Below, piece after piece: positions 1 to 11,200 of a stretch of 64,000 nucleotides of DNA. Location: the NCBI GenBank assembly GCA_037447655.1, contig JBBHKE010002911.1, positions 128,661 to 192,660 on the forward strand, given 5' to 3'. Numbering within the stretch: position 1 is the first letter of the stretch; each line of letters starts with the position of its first letter. The position numbers were made by a program, and so were the translations under genes. The stretch is from Zygnema cylindricum (Eukaryota; Streptophyta; Zygnematophyceae; Zygnematales; Zygnemataceae). Under the pieces are notes generated by a model. That model worked only from the letters and a program-made list of their open reading frames with translations. It was not told the origin of the DNA and did not search any database.

Positions 1-594
1 GATTATTGGATTGATCAGTTTTCCTGTTTGGAGGAGTACGGTGTAAATATTATGTACAACAGAGGTTTGTCCTTTTGACTAGTTAGGTTATTAGAGTAGA
101 TACAGTACCGATGGTATGCCTCCGTACTCTGAGTATAACTTGCAGGACTTAGATTATTTTATGCATCGCAGTCAAGTTAATCAAAGCTATGGCAAACTGT
201 TTTCTGCATCTTTGACCTGTTGGTGTGATCACTCTGATTGGTACTTTCATGTGAAACTTTGTGGAGTTATTCTATGATATAGAATCTATATGTGTGTGAA
301 GTTTCATTGTATTCCAATATCTCTGAAAGATTCTGTGAACAGTCTAATTGGCTAGTTTGTGAAGCTGTCAGCTACATTTGGGAAACTCTGGGGCTTATAT
401 CTTCTAGATGCCTTGGTGGATTTGGCTGTAACTTTGAGAGTTTACAGTGTATATGATATACTGCATATTGAATTAGTTTGAGATCATTTTGTTTATTGTG
501 GAGTAATCTGTGTCGTCTGAAACACAGCTGTTTTTGAGGTAGTCTGTGGGTGTTTCCGTGAGTAATCCATGGCTGAAATAGGCTATGGAAAACA
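1..594 (+). repeat. Probable relict copia-type LTR
   Basis: This non-satellite stretch resembles the downstream half of the copia LTRs elsewhere in the window. Shared word order includes GGGAAACT, then TTATATCTT, then TAACTTTG followed by GAG and a CAGTG run, then an AACA-CAGCTGTTT block and finally an ATG at 569-571 just before the satellite starts. A TG start is not in the window, so the left end is unknown. A plausible LTR end is the AAAACA at 589-594. If correct, this is a solo or truncated LTR of a related, older family, and the short frame after the ATG (stop within 12 codons) is a gag-start remnant. Alignment was by eye, so family membership is inference. Confidence 0.45.
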
Positions 595-792
595 TTCTTC
601 GTAATGCTAACAGTTTGTGTAAGTTAGGTTACAATTCTTTTTATCGCTAACAGTTTGTGTAATTTAGATAACAATTCTTGATATCGCTAACTATTTGTGT
701 AATTTAGGTAACAATTCCATATATCGATAACAGTTTGTGTAATTTAGATAACAATTCTTGATATCGCTAACTATTTGTGTAATTTAGGTAAC
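595..792 (+). repeat. 40-bp satellite, orientation 1 (left of TRIM)
   Basis: About five monomers of the 40-bp satellite. Each has the core CGCTAAC-AGTTTGTGTAA followed by TTAGGTAACAATTC. The array is contiguous with the one starting at 1581; the TRIM at 793-1580 split it and duplicated GTAAC (788-792 and 1581-1585). Confidence 0.9.
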
Positions 793-1011
793 TACTGGAT
801 TGGCACGGTTCAATACGGGGTAGAATATGGAATATCCTTACTCGAGCCGCCCGTAAGAAAAGGGTACGGACCCGCCAGTCTCTACATCGAGCTGGTGGCA
901 TAGTGGTAGTGCGTTCGCAGCTGAAGTGAAAGGTCCGAGGTTCAAACCCTGGCCGGCTCAATTTTCCCAAGTGTTGGACATGCCGAATCCCGGATTTCTT
1001 GGAAATAAACA
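793..1011 (+). repeat. TRIM LTR copy 1
   Basis: 219 bp. It starts TACTGGATTGGCACG, a mutated form of the TGTTGG start of the other copies, and ends AAATAAACA. It lacks about 8 bp after GGCACG that copies 2 and 3 have. It contains the tRNA-like segment at 889-960. Confidence 0.82.
889..960 (+). other. tRNA-like element in TRIM LTR 1
   Basis: A 72-nt cloverleaf-like segment. The acceptor strands GAGCTGG and CCGGCTC pair over 7 bp (one G-T). The D arm is GCAT/GTGC, the anticodon stem TTCGC/GTGAA, and the T stem has one mismatch. The A box TGGCATAGTGG and B box GGTTCAAACCC match Pol III internal promoter consensus. The base at position 33 is G where a real tRNA has T, so I read it as a tRNA-derived promoter, not a working tRNA gene. 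Confidence 0.75.
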
Positions 1012-1067
1012 TGGTATCGGAGCCAACGGGATTGCGGATGTATGGCCGGCCTTCCCGTGAGAGGGGG
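1012..1067 (+). other. TRIM interior 1: primer site to purine tract
   Basis: Begins directly after LTR 1 with TGGTATCGGAGCC (1012-1024). This has one mismatch to TGGTATCAGAGCC, the usual plant Ty1/copia primer site complementary to the 3' end of initiator tRNA-Met. It ends with the purine tract GAGAGGGGG directly before LTR 2. Confidence 0.8.
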
Positions 1068-1296
1068 TGTTGGATTGGCACGTGAATGCCGTTCAATACG
1101 GGGTAGAATGTGATAGGTCACACTTGAACCCGCCTAAAAAGAAATAGGTACCGATCCGCCAGACTTTACATCGAGCTGGTGACATAGTGGTTAGTGCGCT
1201 GACAGCTCAAGTAAGAGGTCCCAGGTTCGAGCCCTGGCCGGCTCACTTTTCCCTAGTATGGGACATAGCGAATCCCGGATTTCTAGGAATTCAACA
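1068..1296 (+). repeat. TRIM LTR copy 2 (shared middle LTR)
   Basis: 229 bp, from TGTTGGATTGG to ATTCAACA. It is the most diverged copy in its middle part (GATAGGTCACAC where the others have GGAATATCC). It serves both as right LTR of the first unit and left LTR of the second. Confidence 0.82.
1173..1245 (+). other. tRNA-like element in TRIM LTR 2
   Basis: 73 nt. Acceptor GAGCTGG/CCGGCTC, a perfect T stem CCAGG/CCTGG with loop TTCGAGC, A box TGACATAGTGG and B box GGTTCGAGCCC. The anticodon stem has one mismatch and position 33 is G. Best preserved T arm of the three copies. Confidence 0.76.
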
Positions 1297-1353
1297 TGGT
1301 ATCGGAGCCAGCGTGATATCGGTTGGTTTGACCGGCTTTCTCGTGAGGGGGGG
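1297..1353 (+). other. TRIM interior 2: primer site to purine tract
   Basis: 57 bp. Same primer-site-like TGGTATCGGAGCC at 1297-1309 after LTR 2, and a GTGAGGGGGGG purine tract before LTR 3. The two interiors differ in the middle (GGGATTGCGG against GTGATATCGG), so they come from two diverged copies, not from a fresh duplication. Confidence 0.8.
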
Positions 1354-1580
1354 TGTTGGATTGGCACGTGAAGCCAGTTCAATACGGGGTAGAATATGGA
1401 ATATCCATACCTGAGTCGCCCGTAAGAAAAGGGTACGGACCCGCTAGTCTCTACATCAACCTGGTGGCACAGTGGTAGTGCGTTCGTAGTTGAAGTGAAA
1501 GGTCCCAGGTTCGAACCCTGGCCGGCTCAATTTTCCCAAGTGTGGGACATGCCGAATCCCAGATTTCTTGGAAATCAACA
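1354..1580 (+). repeat. TRIM LTR copy 3
   Basis: 227 bp, from TGTTGGATTGG to AAATCAACA. The last base is followed by GTAAC, the repeat of the 5 bp before LTR 1. Confidence 0.83.
1458..1529 (+). other. tRNA-like element in TRIM LTR 3
   Basis: 72 nt. A box TGGCACAGTGG, B box GGTTCGAACCC (the canonical form), and a perfect T stem. The 5' acceptor strand has decayed (AACCTGG), and position 33 is G. The internal promoter boxes look better kept than the acceptor stem. Confidence 0.74.
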
Positions 1581-2329
1581 GTAACAATTCCAAATATCGA
1601 TAACAATTTGTGTGATTTAGATAACAATTCCTTTTATCGCTAACTATTAATGTAATTTAGGTAACAATTTGTGTTAGCGCAAACAGTTGTGTAAGTTAGG
1701 TAACAATTCCAGTTATCGCTAAGTGTTTGTGTATTTTAGGTAACAATTCTTGTTATCGCAAACAGTTTGTGTAATTTAGATAACAATTTTTGTTATCGCT
1801 AACTATTTGTGTAATTTAGGAAACAATCCTTGTTATTCTATCAGTTTGTGTAATTTAGATAAAAATTCCTATTATCGCTAACAATTATGTAATTTAGATA
1901 ACAATTCCAGTTATCGCTAACAATTTGTGTAAGTTAGGTAACAATTTCTGTTAGCGCAAACAATTTGTGAAATTTAGGTAACAATTCCTGTTATGGCTTA
2001 TAGTTTGTGGAATTTAATTAACAATTTTTGTTTTCGATAACAGTTTGTGTATTTTAGGTAACAATTCTTGTTATCGCTAACAGTTTGGGTAATTTAGATA
2101 ACAATTCTTGTTATCGCTAACTATTTGTGTAATTTAGGTAACAATTCTTGTTATCGCTAACAGTTTGTGTTATTTAGATAACAATTCTTGTTATCGCTAA
2201 CATTTTGTGTAATTTAGGTAACAATTCATGTTATCGCTAAAAGTTTGTGTAAGTTAGATATCAATTCTTGTTATCGCTAACAGCTTGTGTAAGTTAGGTA
2301 ACAAATTCCTGTTATCGATAACTTTTTGT

Positions 2330-5300
2330 GTGATTTAGGTAACAACTATTGTTATCGCTTACAGTTTGTGTAAGTTAGTTAACAATTCTTGTTAGCGCTA
2401 ACAATTTGTGTAATTTAGATAACAATTCCTATTATCGCTAACAGTTTGTGTAAGTTAGGTAACAATTCCTGTTAGCGCAAATAGTTTTTGTAATTTAGAT
2501 AACAATTCCTGTTATCGCTAACAGTTTGTGTAATTTAGGTAACAATTCTTGTTATCACTAACTGTTTGTGTATTTTAGGTAACAATTCTTGTTATCGCTA
2601 ACAGTTTGTGTAATTTAGATAATAATTCTTGTTATCGCTAACAGCTTGTGTAAGTTAGTTAACAATTCTTGTTAGCGCTAACAATTTGTGTAATTTAGGT
2701 AACAATTCCTATTATCTCTAACAGTTTGTGTAAGTTAGGTAACAATTCCTGTTATCGCAAACTATTTGTGTAATTTAGGTAACAATTCCTGTTAGCGCTA
2801 ACAATTTGGGTAATTTAGGTAACAATTCCTGTTATCGCTAATTGTTTTTGTGATTTAGGTAACAATTCTTGTTATCGCTAACTGTTTGTGTGATTTAGGT
2901 AACAATTTTTGTTATCGCTAAAAGTTTATGTAAGTTAGATAACAACTCTTTTTTTCGCTAACTGCTTGTGTATGTTAAGTACCAATTCCTGTTATCGCTA
3001 ATTGTTTGTGTAATTTACGTAACATTTCTTGTTATCGCTAAAAGTTTTTGTAATTTAGGTAAAAAAAAATTTAGCGCTAACAGTTTTTGTAAGTTAGAAA
3101 ACAATTCCTGTTATCGCTAAGAGTTTGTGTAATTTAGGTAACAATTCTTGATATCGCTAACAGTTTGTGTAATTTAGATAACAATTCCTGTTATCGCTAA
3201 CATTTTGTGTATGTTAGATTACAATTCCTGTTAGCGCTAACAGTTTGTGTAAGTTAGATAACAATTCCTGTTATCGCTAACTGTTTGTGTAATTTAGGTA
3301 AAAATTCTTGTTATCGCTAAAAGTTTCTGTAAGTTAGGTAACTATTCATGTTATCGCGAACAGTTTGTGTAATTTAGGTAATAATCCTTGTTATCACTAA
3401 CAGTGTGTGTAATTTAGGTATCAATTCCTATTAGCGCAAACAGTTTGTGTTATTTAGATAACAATTCCTATTATCGCTAACAATTTGTGTAATTTAGGTG
3501 AAAAAAATTATTAGCGCTAACAGTTTGTGTAAGTAAGAAAGCAATTCCTGTTATAACTTACATTTTGTGTAATTTAGGTAACAATTCTGGTTTTTGCTAA
3601 CAGTTTGGGTAATTTAGGTAACAATTTCTGTTATCTCTAACTGTTAGTGTAATTTAGGTAACAATTCTTGTTATCGCTAACTGTTTGTGTATTTTAGGTA
3701 ACAATTTTTCTTATCGCTAACAGTTTGTGTAATTTAGGTAACAATTCTTGTTATCGCTAACAATTTTTGTAATTTAGATAACAATTCTAATTATCGCTAA
3801 CAGTTTGTGTAAGTTAGGTAACAATTACTGTTAGCGCAAACAATTTGGTAAATTTAGGTAACAATTCTTGTTAAAGCTTACAGTTTGTGGAATTTAATTA
3901 ACAATTCTTGTTATCTCTAACAGTTTGTGTAAGTTAGGTAACAATTCCTGTTATCGCTAACTGTTTGTGTATTTTAGGTAACAATTCTTGTTATCGTTTA
4001 CAGTTTGTGTAATATAGATAACAATTCTTGTTATCGCTAACTTTTTGTGTAATTTAGGTAACAATTCTTGTTACCGCTAACACTTTGTGTAAGTTAGGTA
4101 ACACTTCTTGTTATTACTAATTGTTTGTGTAATTTAGGTAACAATTCTTGTTATCGCTTACAGTTTGTGGAATTTAATTAACAATTCTTGTTATCGCTAA
4201 CAGTTTGTGTAAGTTAGGTAACAATTCTTGTTATCGCTAACTGTTTGTGTATTTTAGGTAACAATTCTTGTTATCGCTAACAGTTTGTGTAATTTAGATA
4301 ACAATTCTTGTTATCGCTAACTATTTGTGTAATTTAGGTAACAATTCTTGTTATCGCTAACAGTTTGTGTTATTTAGATAACAATTCTTGTTATCGCTAA
4401 CAATTTGTGTAATTTAGGTAACAACTATTGTTATCGCTTACAGTTTGTGTAAGTTAGTTAACAATTCTTGTTAGCGCTAACAATTTGTGTAATTTGGGTA
4501 ACAATTCCTATTATCGCTAACAGTTTGTGTAAGTTAGGTAACAATTCCTGTTAGCGCAAATAGTTTTTGTAATTTAGATAACAATTCCTGTTATCGCTAA
4601 CAGTTTGTGTAATTTAGGTAACAATTCTTGTTATCACTAACTGTTTGTGTATTTTAGGTAACAATTCTTGTTATCGCAAACAGTTTGTGTAATTTAGATA
4701 ATAATTCTTGTTATCGTTAACAGCTTGTGTAAGTTAGTTAACAATTCTTGTTAGCGCTAACAATTTGTGTAATTTAGGTAACAATTCCTATTATCTCTAA
4801 CAGTTTGTGTAAGTTAGGTAACAATTCCTGTTATCGCAAACTATTTGTGTAATTTATGTAACAATTCCTGTTAGCGCTAACAATTTGGGTAATTTAGGTA
4901 ACAATTCCTGTTATCGCTAATTGTTTTTGTGATTTAGGTAACAATTCTTGTTATCGCTAACTGTTTGTGTGATTTAGGTAACAATTTTTGTTATCGCTAA
5001 AAGTTTATGTAAGTTAGATAACAACTCTTTTTTTCGCTAACTGCTTGTGTATGTTAAGTACCAATTCCTGTTATCGCTAATTGTTTGTGTAATTTACGTA
5101 ACATTTCTTGTTATCGCTAAAAGTTTGTGTAATTTAGGTAAAAAAAAATTTAGCGCTAACAGTTTTTGTAAGTTAGAAAACAATTCCTGTTATCGCTAAG
5201 AGTTTGTGTAATTTAGGTAACAATTCTTGATATCGCTAACAGTTTGTGTAATTTAGATAACAATTCCTGTTATCGCTAACATTTTGTGTATGTTAGATTA

Positions 5301-5759
5301 CAATTCCTGTTAGCGCTAACAGTTTGTGTAAGTTAGATAACAATTCCTGTTATCGCTAACTGTTTGTGTAATTTAGGTAACAATTTTTGTTATCGCTAAA
5401 TGTTTCTGTAAGTTAGGTAACAATTCATGTTATCGCGAACAGTTTGTGTAATTTTGGTAATAATCCTTGTTATCACTAACAGTGTGTGTAATTTAGGTAT
5501 CAATTCCTCTTAGCGCAAACAGTTTGTGTTATTTAGATAACAATTCCTATTATAGCTAACAATTTGTGTAATTTAGGTGAAAAAAATTATTAGCGCTAAC
5601 AGTTTGTGTAAGTAAGAAAGCAATTCCTGTTATAACTTACATTTTGTGTAATATAGGTAACAATTCTGGTTTTTGCTAACAGTTTGGGTAATTTAGGTAA
5701 CAATTTTTGTTATCTCTAACTGTTAGTGTAATTTAGGTAACAATTCTTGTTATCGCTTA
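2330..5759 (+). repeat. Long duplication in array A, offset 2079 bp
   Basis: Rare variants recur at a constant spacing of 2079 bp: AACAACTATT at 2341 and 4420, AACAACTCTT at 2941 and 5020, GAAAAAAATTATTAG at 3500 and 5579, CTGTTAGTGT at 3641 and 5720. The two copies are about 2330-3680 and 4409-5759. They diverge outside these limits. This is a higher-order block of about 52 monomers. Confidence 0.85.
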
Positions 5760-6360
5760 CAGTTTGTGCAAGTTAGGTCACAATTCCTGTTAGCGCTAAC
5801 AGTTTGTGTAATTTAGATAACAATTTTTGTTAGCACTAACAGTTTGTGTAAGTTAGATAACAATTCCTGTTATCGCTAACTGTTTGTGTAATTTAGGTAA
5901 CAATTCTTGTTATCGCTAAAAGTTTCTGTAAGTTAGGTAACAATTCATGTTATCGCGAACAGTTTGTGTAATTTTGGTAATAATCCTTGTTATCACTAAC
6001 AGTGTGTGTAATTTAGGTATCAATTCCTATTAGCGCAAACAGTTTGTGTTATTTAGATAACAATTCCTATTATAGCTAACAATTTGTGTAATTTAGGTGA
6101 AAAAAATTATTAGCGCTAACAGTTTGTGTAAGTAAGAAAGCAATTCCTGTTATAACTTACATTTTGTGTAATATAGGTAACAATTCTGGTTTTTGCTAAC
6201 AGTTTGGGTAATTTAGGTAACAATTTTTGTTATCTCTAACTGTTAGTGTAATTTAGGTAACAATTCTTGTTATCGCTTACAGTTTGTGCAAGTTAGGTCA
6301 CAATTCCTGTTAGCGCTAACAGTTTGTGTAATTTAGATAACAATTTTTGTTAGCACTAAT
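5320..6360 (+). repeat. Tandem duplication in array A, offset 520 bp
   Basis: The GAAAAAAATTATTAG variant at 5579 recurs at 6099, and the flanking variants (TTTTTGCTAAC, CTGTTAGTGT, TGTTAGCACTAA) recur at the same 520-bp spacing, which is 13 monomers. Copies are about 5320-5840 and 5840-6360. The duplication reuses part of the older 2079-bp block, so it is the later event. Confidence 0.85.
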
Positions 6361-7000
6361 AGTTTGTGTAAGTAAGGTAACAATTCCTGTTAGCACTAAT
6401 AATTTGTGTAAGTTAGGTTATAATTATTGTTAGCGTTAACAATTTGCGTAATTTAGATAATAATTCTTGTTATCCCTAAAAGTTTGTGTAAGTTAGGTAT
6501 CAATTCTTGTTAGCGCTAATATTTTCTGTAATTTAGAGACAATTCTTGTTAGGGCTTACAGTTTCCTTAAGTTAGGTAAAATTCCTTTTAGCGCTATTAG
6601 TTTGTGTAATTTAGATAACATTTCTTATTAGCGCTAATAGTTTCTCTAAGTTAAGTAACAATTCAAGTTAGCTCTTATAGTTTGTGTAAGTTAGGTAACA
6701 ATTTTTGTTCGCGCTAACAGTTTGTGTAATGTAGGTAAAAATTCTTGTTAGGGCCAATACTTTGTGTAATTGAGATAACAATTCCTGTTAGCGCTAACAG
6801 TTTGTGTAAGTTATGTTATAATTCTTGTTAACGCTAACAGTTTGTGTAATCTTAGGTAAAATTCTTGTTAGCGCTATCACTTTGTGTAAGCTATGTAACA
6901 ATTCTTGTTAGCGGTAACAGTTTGTGTAAGTTTGGTTAGAATTTTTGTTAGAGCTAACAGTTTGTGTAATCAGGTAACAATTTTTTTAGCGCTAAAAGTT

Positions 7001-8200
7001 GCCATGCTGCAAGACGTCGGCGAGTATTATTGCTGATACTTATTCTAATTAGGGTATAAAGGAATAATACAGGTCGGTGGCGGAGTGTTCAGTAGAAGGT
7101 ACGGACGGAATTGAGGTCGTACCATGTTATCGGTATGGAAACAGATTGCGGTACAGCATCAGATTTCGCGAATTCGAACGACTCCAAACCTGACATCTTA
7201 TGGAATCCAACGATTTTATACCTGTCAGATGACCAAGTCGTGAACCCTCGGAGGTTCATGCATTATTTTTGTAGCGTAGGGAGGGTTTTCATCCTCGAGG
7301 TGTAGATGTAAGGTTTCCGCAAGCGGCCACGTAGCGACCACCTCTAGAAATTGGCAGCGTTTGTACATAAAAAGCTACTTGCTCAGAGACATATAGAAAT
7401 TAGTGTGGCTGTACGATAGGCGACAGCATAGGATAAAGGCCATATGGCCGCGTAGGATTAGTTGCAAATTACGGCACGAGAAACCAACATTCGAGAATTG
7501 TCATTTTCTGGCAATCTACATTATCGAGATTTGTCGAACCTTTTTCTTGTTTTTTTCAGTTAGCATTCCTCGGCGGCATATTTAGTGTTAGTTGGTTGTT
7601 GAGTTACGGTTTCTCTTTCTGGATCCTTAGTCTCTGGCTAGCTTTGTCTCTGAGCTTTCCTGAGCTCTCTTGTCTGTACTAAGTCCTTACCTAATGTACC
7701 GGCGGAAGCCAGCCTGGAAGGCTTCCCTCCAGACTGTGTCCCACTTGCCCAGCTCTGCTAATTTTGGAGTGTGAATCTTGTGTGTATTATAGTTGTGGCA
7801 TTGTTTTCGTCGTTTGTCTCCTTTTCATGCTGACTTTGGAAGCGTCGGTTTTCTCGGAGGTCTCATCCGGTTAAGGAGAGTTTGCTGTTTGCTAGTTGGA
7901 CTCTTGTAGGGAATATTGAAGACTTCAGAGCCTAATGGCTAATGTCGCAAATATTCCCGTGCCGTAATTTGATTTTTTTTTTCATTCAGGCATTGATTAG
8001 TTGTGTTGTTTTCTTTTCCAGTCTAGTTGCTTTCTTTGGATTGCTCTAATCTGTTCTCATTCCCAATTTTAAGGGTTTCATTGCTTTGTGGGCAATGAGT
8101 TGGATATTTCTGATTTTATTTGTAAGTCCGGTATAGTTTTTTCTTTCTATCTACCTATTAGATTTACTCACTCAGAAAACCTAGCAAACCTAAAAACTTA
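7001..8200. other. Unassigned 1.2-kb island between opposed satellite arrays
   Basis: Non-satellite sequence with mixed composition and no long open frame (the longest are about 60 codons and show no family features). It has a poly-T run near 7970-7982 and several pyrimidine-tract-plus-AG sites (near 7560, 7990 and 8020), none tied to an exon. An ATGGCTAATG near 7936 sits in a context a little like the gag starts of the copia LTRs here, so an LTR remnant is possible. The satellite on its left is in orientation 1 and on its right in orientation 2. Confidence 0.4.
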
Positions 8201-11200
8201 TTTAATTACACAAATAGTTAGCGATAACTGGAATTGTTACCTAAATTACACAAACTCTTAGCGATAACAAGAATTGTTACCTAAAATACAAAAACCGTTA
8301 GCGATAACAAAAATTTGTTACCTAACTTACACAAACTATTAGCAATAACTGGAATTATTATCTAAATTACACAAATTGTTAGCGATAACAGGAATTGTTA
8401 TCTAAATTACCCAAACTGTTAGCGATAACAAGAATTGTTACCTAAATTACACAAATAGTTAGCGATAACAAAAATTGTTATCTAAATTACACAAACTGTT
8501 AGCGATAACAAGAATTGTTACCTAAAATACACAAACATATAGCGATAACAGGAAATTGTTACCTAACTTACACAAGCAGTTAGTGATAACAAGTATGGTT
8601 ATCTAAATTACACAAACTTTTAGCGATAACAAAAACCGTTACCTAAATTACACAAACAGTTAGTGATAACAAGAATTCTTACCTAAATTACAAAAACAGT
8701 TAGGGATAACAGGAATTGTTATCTAAATTACACAAACTGTTAGCGATAACAAGAATTGTTACCTAAAATACACAAACAATTAGCGATAACATGAATTGTT
8801 ACCTAACACAAACTGTTAGCGATAACAAGAATTGTTAATTAAATTACACAAACTGTTAGCGATAACAATAATTGTTACCTAAATTACACAATTACTAAGC
8901 GCTAACAGAAATAGTTATCTATATTACACAAACTGTTTGCGCTAATAGGAATTGTTACCTAACTTACACAAAGTGTTAGCAATAATTAGAATTGTTATCT
9001 AAATTACACAAATTGTTAGCGATAACAGGAATTGTTATCTAATTTACACAAACTGTAAGCAATAACAAGAATTGTTACCTAAATTACACAAATAGTTAGC
9101 GATAACAAGAATTGTCACCTAAATTACAAAAATATTTAGCAATAACAGGAATTGTTATCTAAATTACACAAATTATTTGCGCTAACAGGAAATGTAACCG
9201 AACTTACACAAAATTTTAGCGATAACTAGAATTGTTATCTAAATTACACAAATTGTTAGCGATAACAAGAATTGTTATCTAAATTACACAAACTGTTAGC
9301 GATAACAAGAATTGTTACCTAAATTACACAAATAGTTAGCGATAACTACAATTGTTACCTAAAATACACAAACTGTTAGCGATAACAAGAATTTGTTACT
9401 TAACTTACACAAGCAGTTAGCGATAACAAGAATTGTTATCGAAATTACACAAACTTTTAGCGATAACAAAAATTGTTACCTAAATTACACAAACAGTTAG
9501 TGATAACAAGAATTGTTACCTAAATTACAAAAAAGCTAGCGATAACAGGAATTGATATCTAAATTACACAAATTGATTGCGCTAACATCAATTGTAACCG
9601 AACTTACACAAAATGTTCGCGATAACAAGAATTGTTACCTAAATTACACAAATTGTTAGCGCTACGAAGAATTGTTAACTAAGTTACACAAACTTTAAGC
9701 AACAATACGAATTGTTACCTAAATTACACAAACAGTTAGCGAAAAACATGAATTGTTATCAAAATTACACAAACTGTTATCGATATTAGGAATTGTTACC
9801 TAAATTACACAAATAGTTAGCGATACAATTTTTTTTATCTAAATGACAGAAATTGTTAGCGATAAAAAGAATTGTAACCTAACTTACAAAAAAAGTTAGG
9901 GATAACAGGAATTGTTATCGAAATTACACAAACTTTTAGCGATAGCAAAAACTGTTACCTAAATTACACAAACAGTTAGTGATAACAAGAATTGTTACCT
10001 AAATTACACAAATAGTTAGCGATAACAAAAATTGTTATCTAAATTACACAAACTGTTAGCGATAACAAGAATTGTTACCTAAAATACACAAACATATAGC
10101 GATAACAGGAAATTGTTACCTAACTTACACAAGCAGTTGGTGATAACAAGTATGGTTATCTAAATTACACAAACTTTTAGCGATAACAAAAACCGTTACC
10201 TAAATTACACAAACAGTTAGTGATAACAAGAATTCTTACCTAAATTACAAAAACAGTTAGGGATAACAGGAATTGTTATCTAAATTACACAAACTGTTAG
10301 CGATAACAAGAATTGTTACCTAAAATACACGAACAATTAGCGATAACATGAATTGTTACCTAACACAAACTGTTAGCGATAACAAGAATTGTTAATTAAA
10401 TTACACAAACTGTTAGCGATAACAATAATTGTTACCTAAATTACACAATTACTAAGCGCTAACAGAAATAGTTATCTATATTACACAAACTGTTTGCGCT
10501 AATAGGAATTGTTACCTAACTTACACAAAGTGTTAGCAATAATTAGAATTATTATCTAAATTACACAAATTGTTAGCGATAACAGGAATTGTTATCTAAT
10601 TTACACAAACTGTAAGCAATAACAAGAATTGTTACCTAAATTACACAAATAGTTAGCGATAACAAGAATTGTCACCTTAATTACAAAAATATTTAGCAAT
10701 AACAGGAATTGTTATCTAAATTACACAAATTATTTGCGCTAACAGGAAATGTAACCAAACTTACACAAAATTTTAGCGATAACTAGAATTGTTATCTAAA
10801 TTACACAAATTGTTAGCGATAACAAGAATTGTTATCTAAATTACACAAACTGTTAGCGATAACAAGAATTGTTACCTAAATTACACAAATAGTTAGCGAT
10901 AACTACAATTGTTACCTAAAATACACAAACTGTTAGCGATAACAAGAATTTGTTACTTAACTTACACAAGCAGTTAGCGATAACAAGAATTGTTATCGAA
11001 ATTACACAAACTTTTAGCGATAACAAAAATTGTTACCTAAATTACACAAACAGTTAGTGATAACAAGAATTGTTACCTAAATTACAAAAAAGCTAGCGAT
11101 AACAGGAATTGATATCTAAATTACACAAATTGATTGCGCTAACATCAATTGTAACCGAACTTACACAAACTGTTCGCGATAACAAGAATTGTTACCTAAA

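Larger units (their letters stand above)
793..1580 (+). mobile_element. TRIM: LTR-int-LTR-int-LTR tandem
   Basis: A terminal-repeat retrotransposon in miniature. Three copies of a 219-229 bp LTR (793-1011, 1068-1296, 1354-1580) alternate with two interiors of only 56-57 bp. Each interior opens with a primer-site-like TGGTATCGGAGCC and closes with a purine tract. LTRs begin TGTTGGATTGG (TACTGG in the first copy) and end in CA. The insertion lies in the satellite and is flanked by a 5-bp target duplication, GTAAC. There is no coding capacity, so movement must have used enzymes from another element. The three-LTR form is what recombination between LTRs of two copies would leave. Each LTR carries a tRNA-like fold. 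This differs from an ordinary SINE because of the paired LTRs, primer site and purine tract. Confidence 0.85.
1581..7000 (+). repeat. 40-bp satellite array A, orientation 1
   Basis: About 135 tandem monomers of 40 bp. Recognisable blocks in order are GTTATCGCTAAC (or GTTAGCGCTAAC), AGTTTGTGTAATTTAGG and TAACAATTCTTGTTA. Variants often run AAGTTAGG for AATTTAGG and CCTG for CTTG. Monomers become more divergent towards 6400-7000. Longer duplications are superimposed (see the 2079-bp and 520-bp offsets). No gene is present; any open frame here is chance. Confidence 0.95.

Noticed and set aside
767-1414. Protein-coding frames across the TRIM (up to 109 codons)
   Set aside because: They run through LTR and tRNA-like sequence with no family motifs, on both strands.
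889-1529. Three functional tRNA genes
   Set aside because: They sit inside LTRs, position 33 is G in all three, and anticodon loops differ between copies. Promoter boxes are kept but a decoding tRNA is not.
1581-7000. CRISPR array
   Set aside because: The repeats are contiguous 40-bp monomers without unique spacers, diverge freely, and lie among LTR retrotransposons.
7111-7585. Two small frames (64 and 60 codons) in the 7001-8200 island
   Set aside because: No motif, no homology I recognise and lengths expected by chance.
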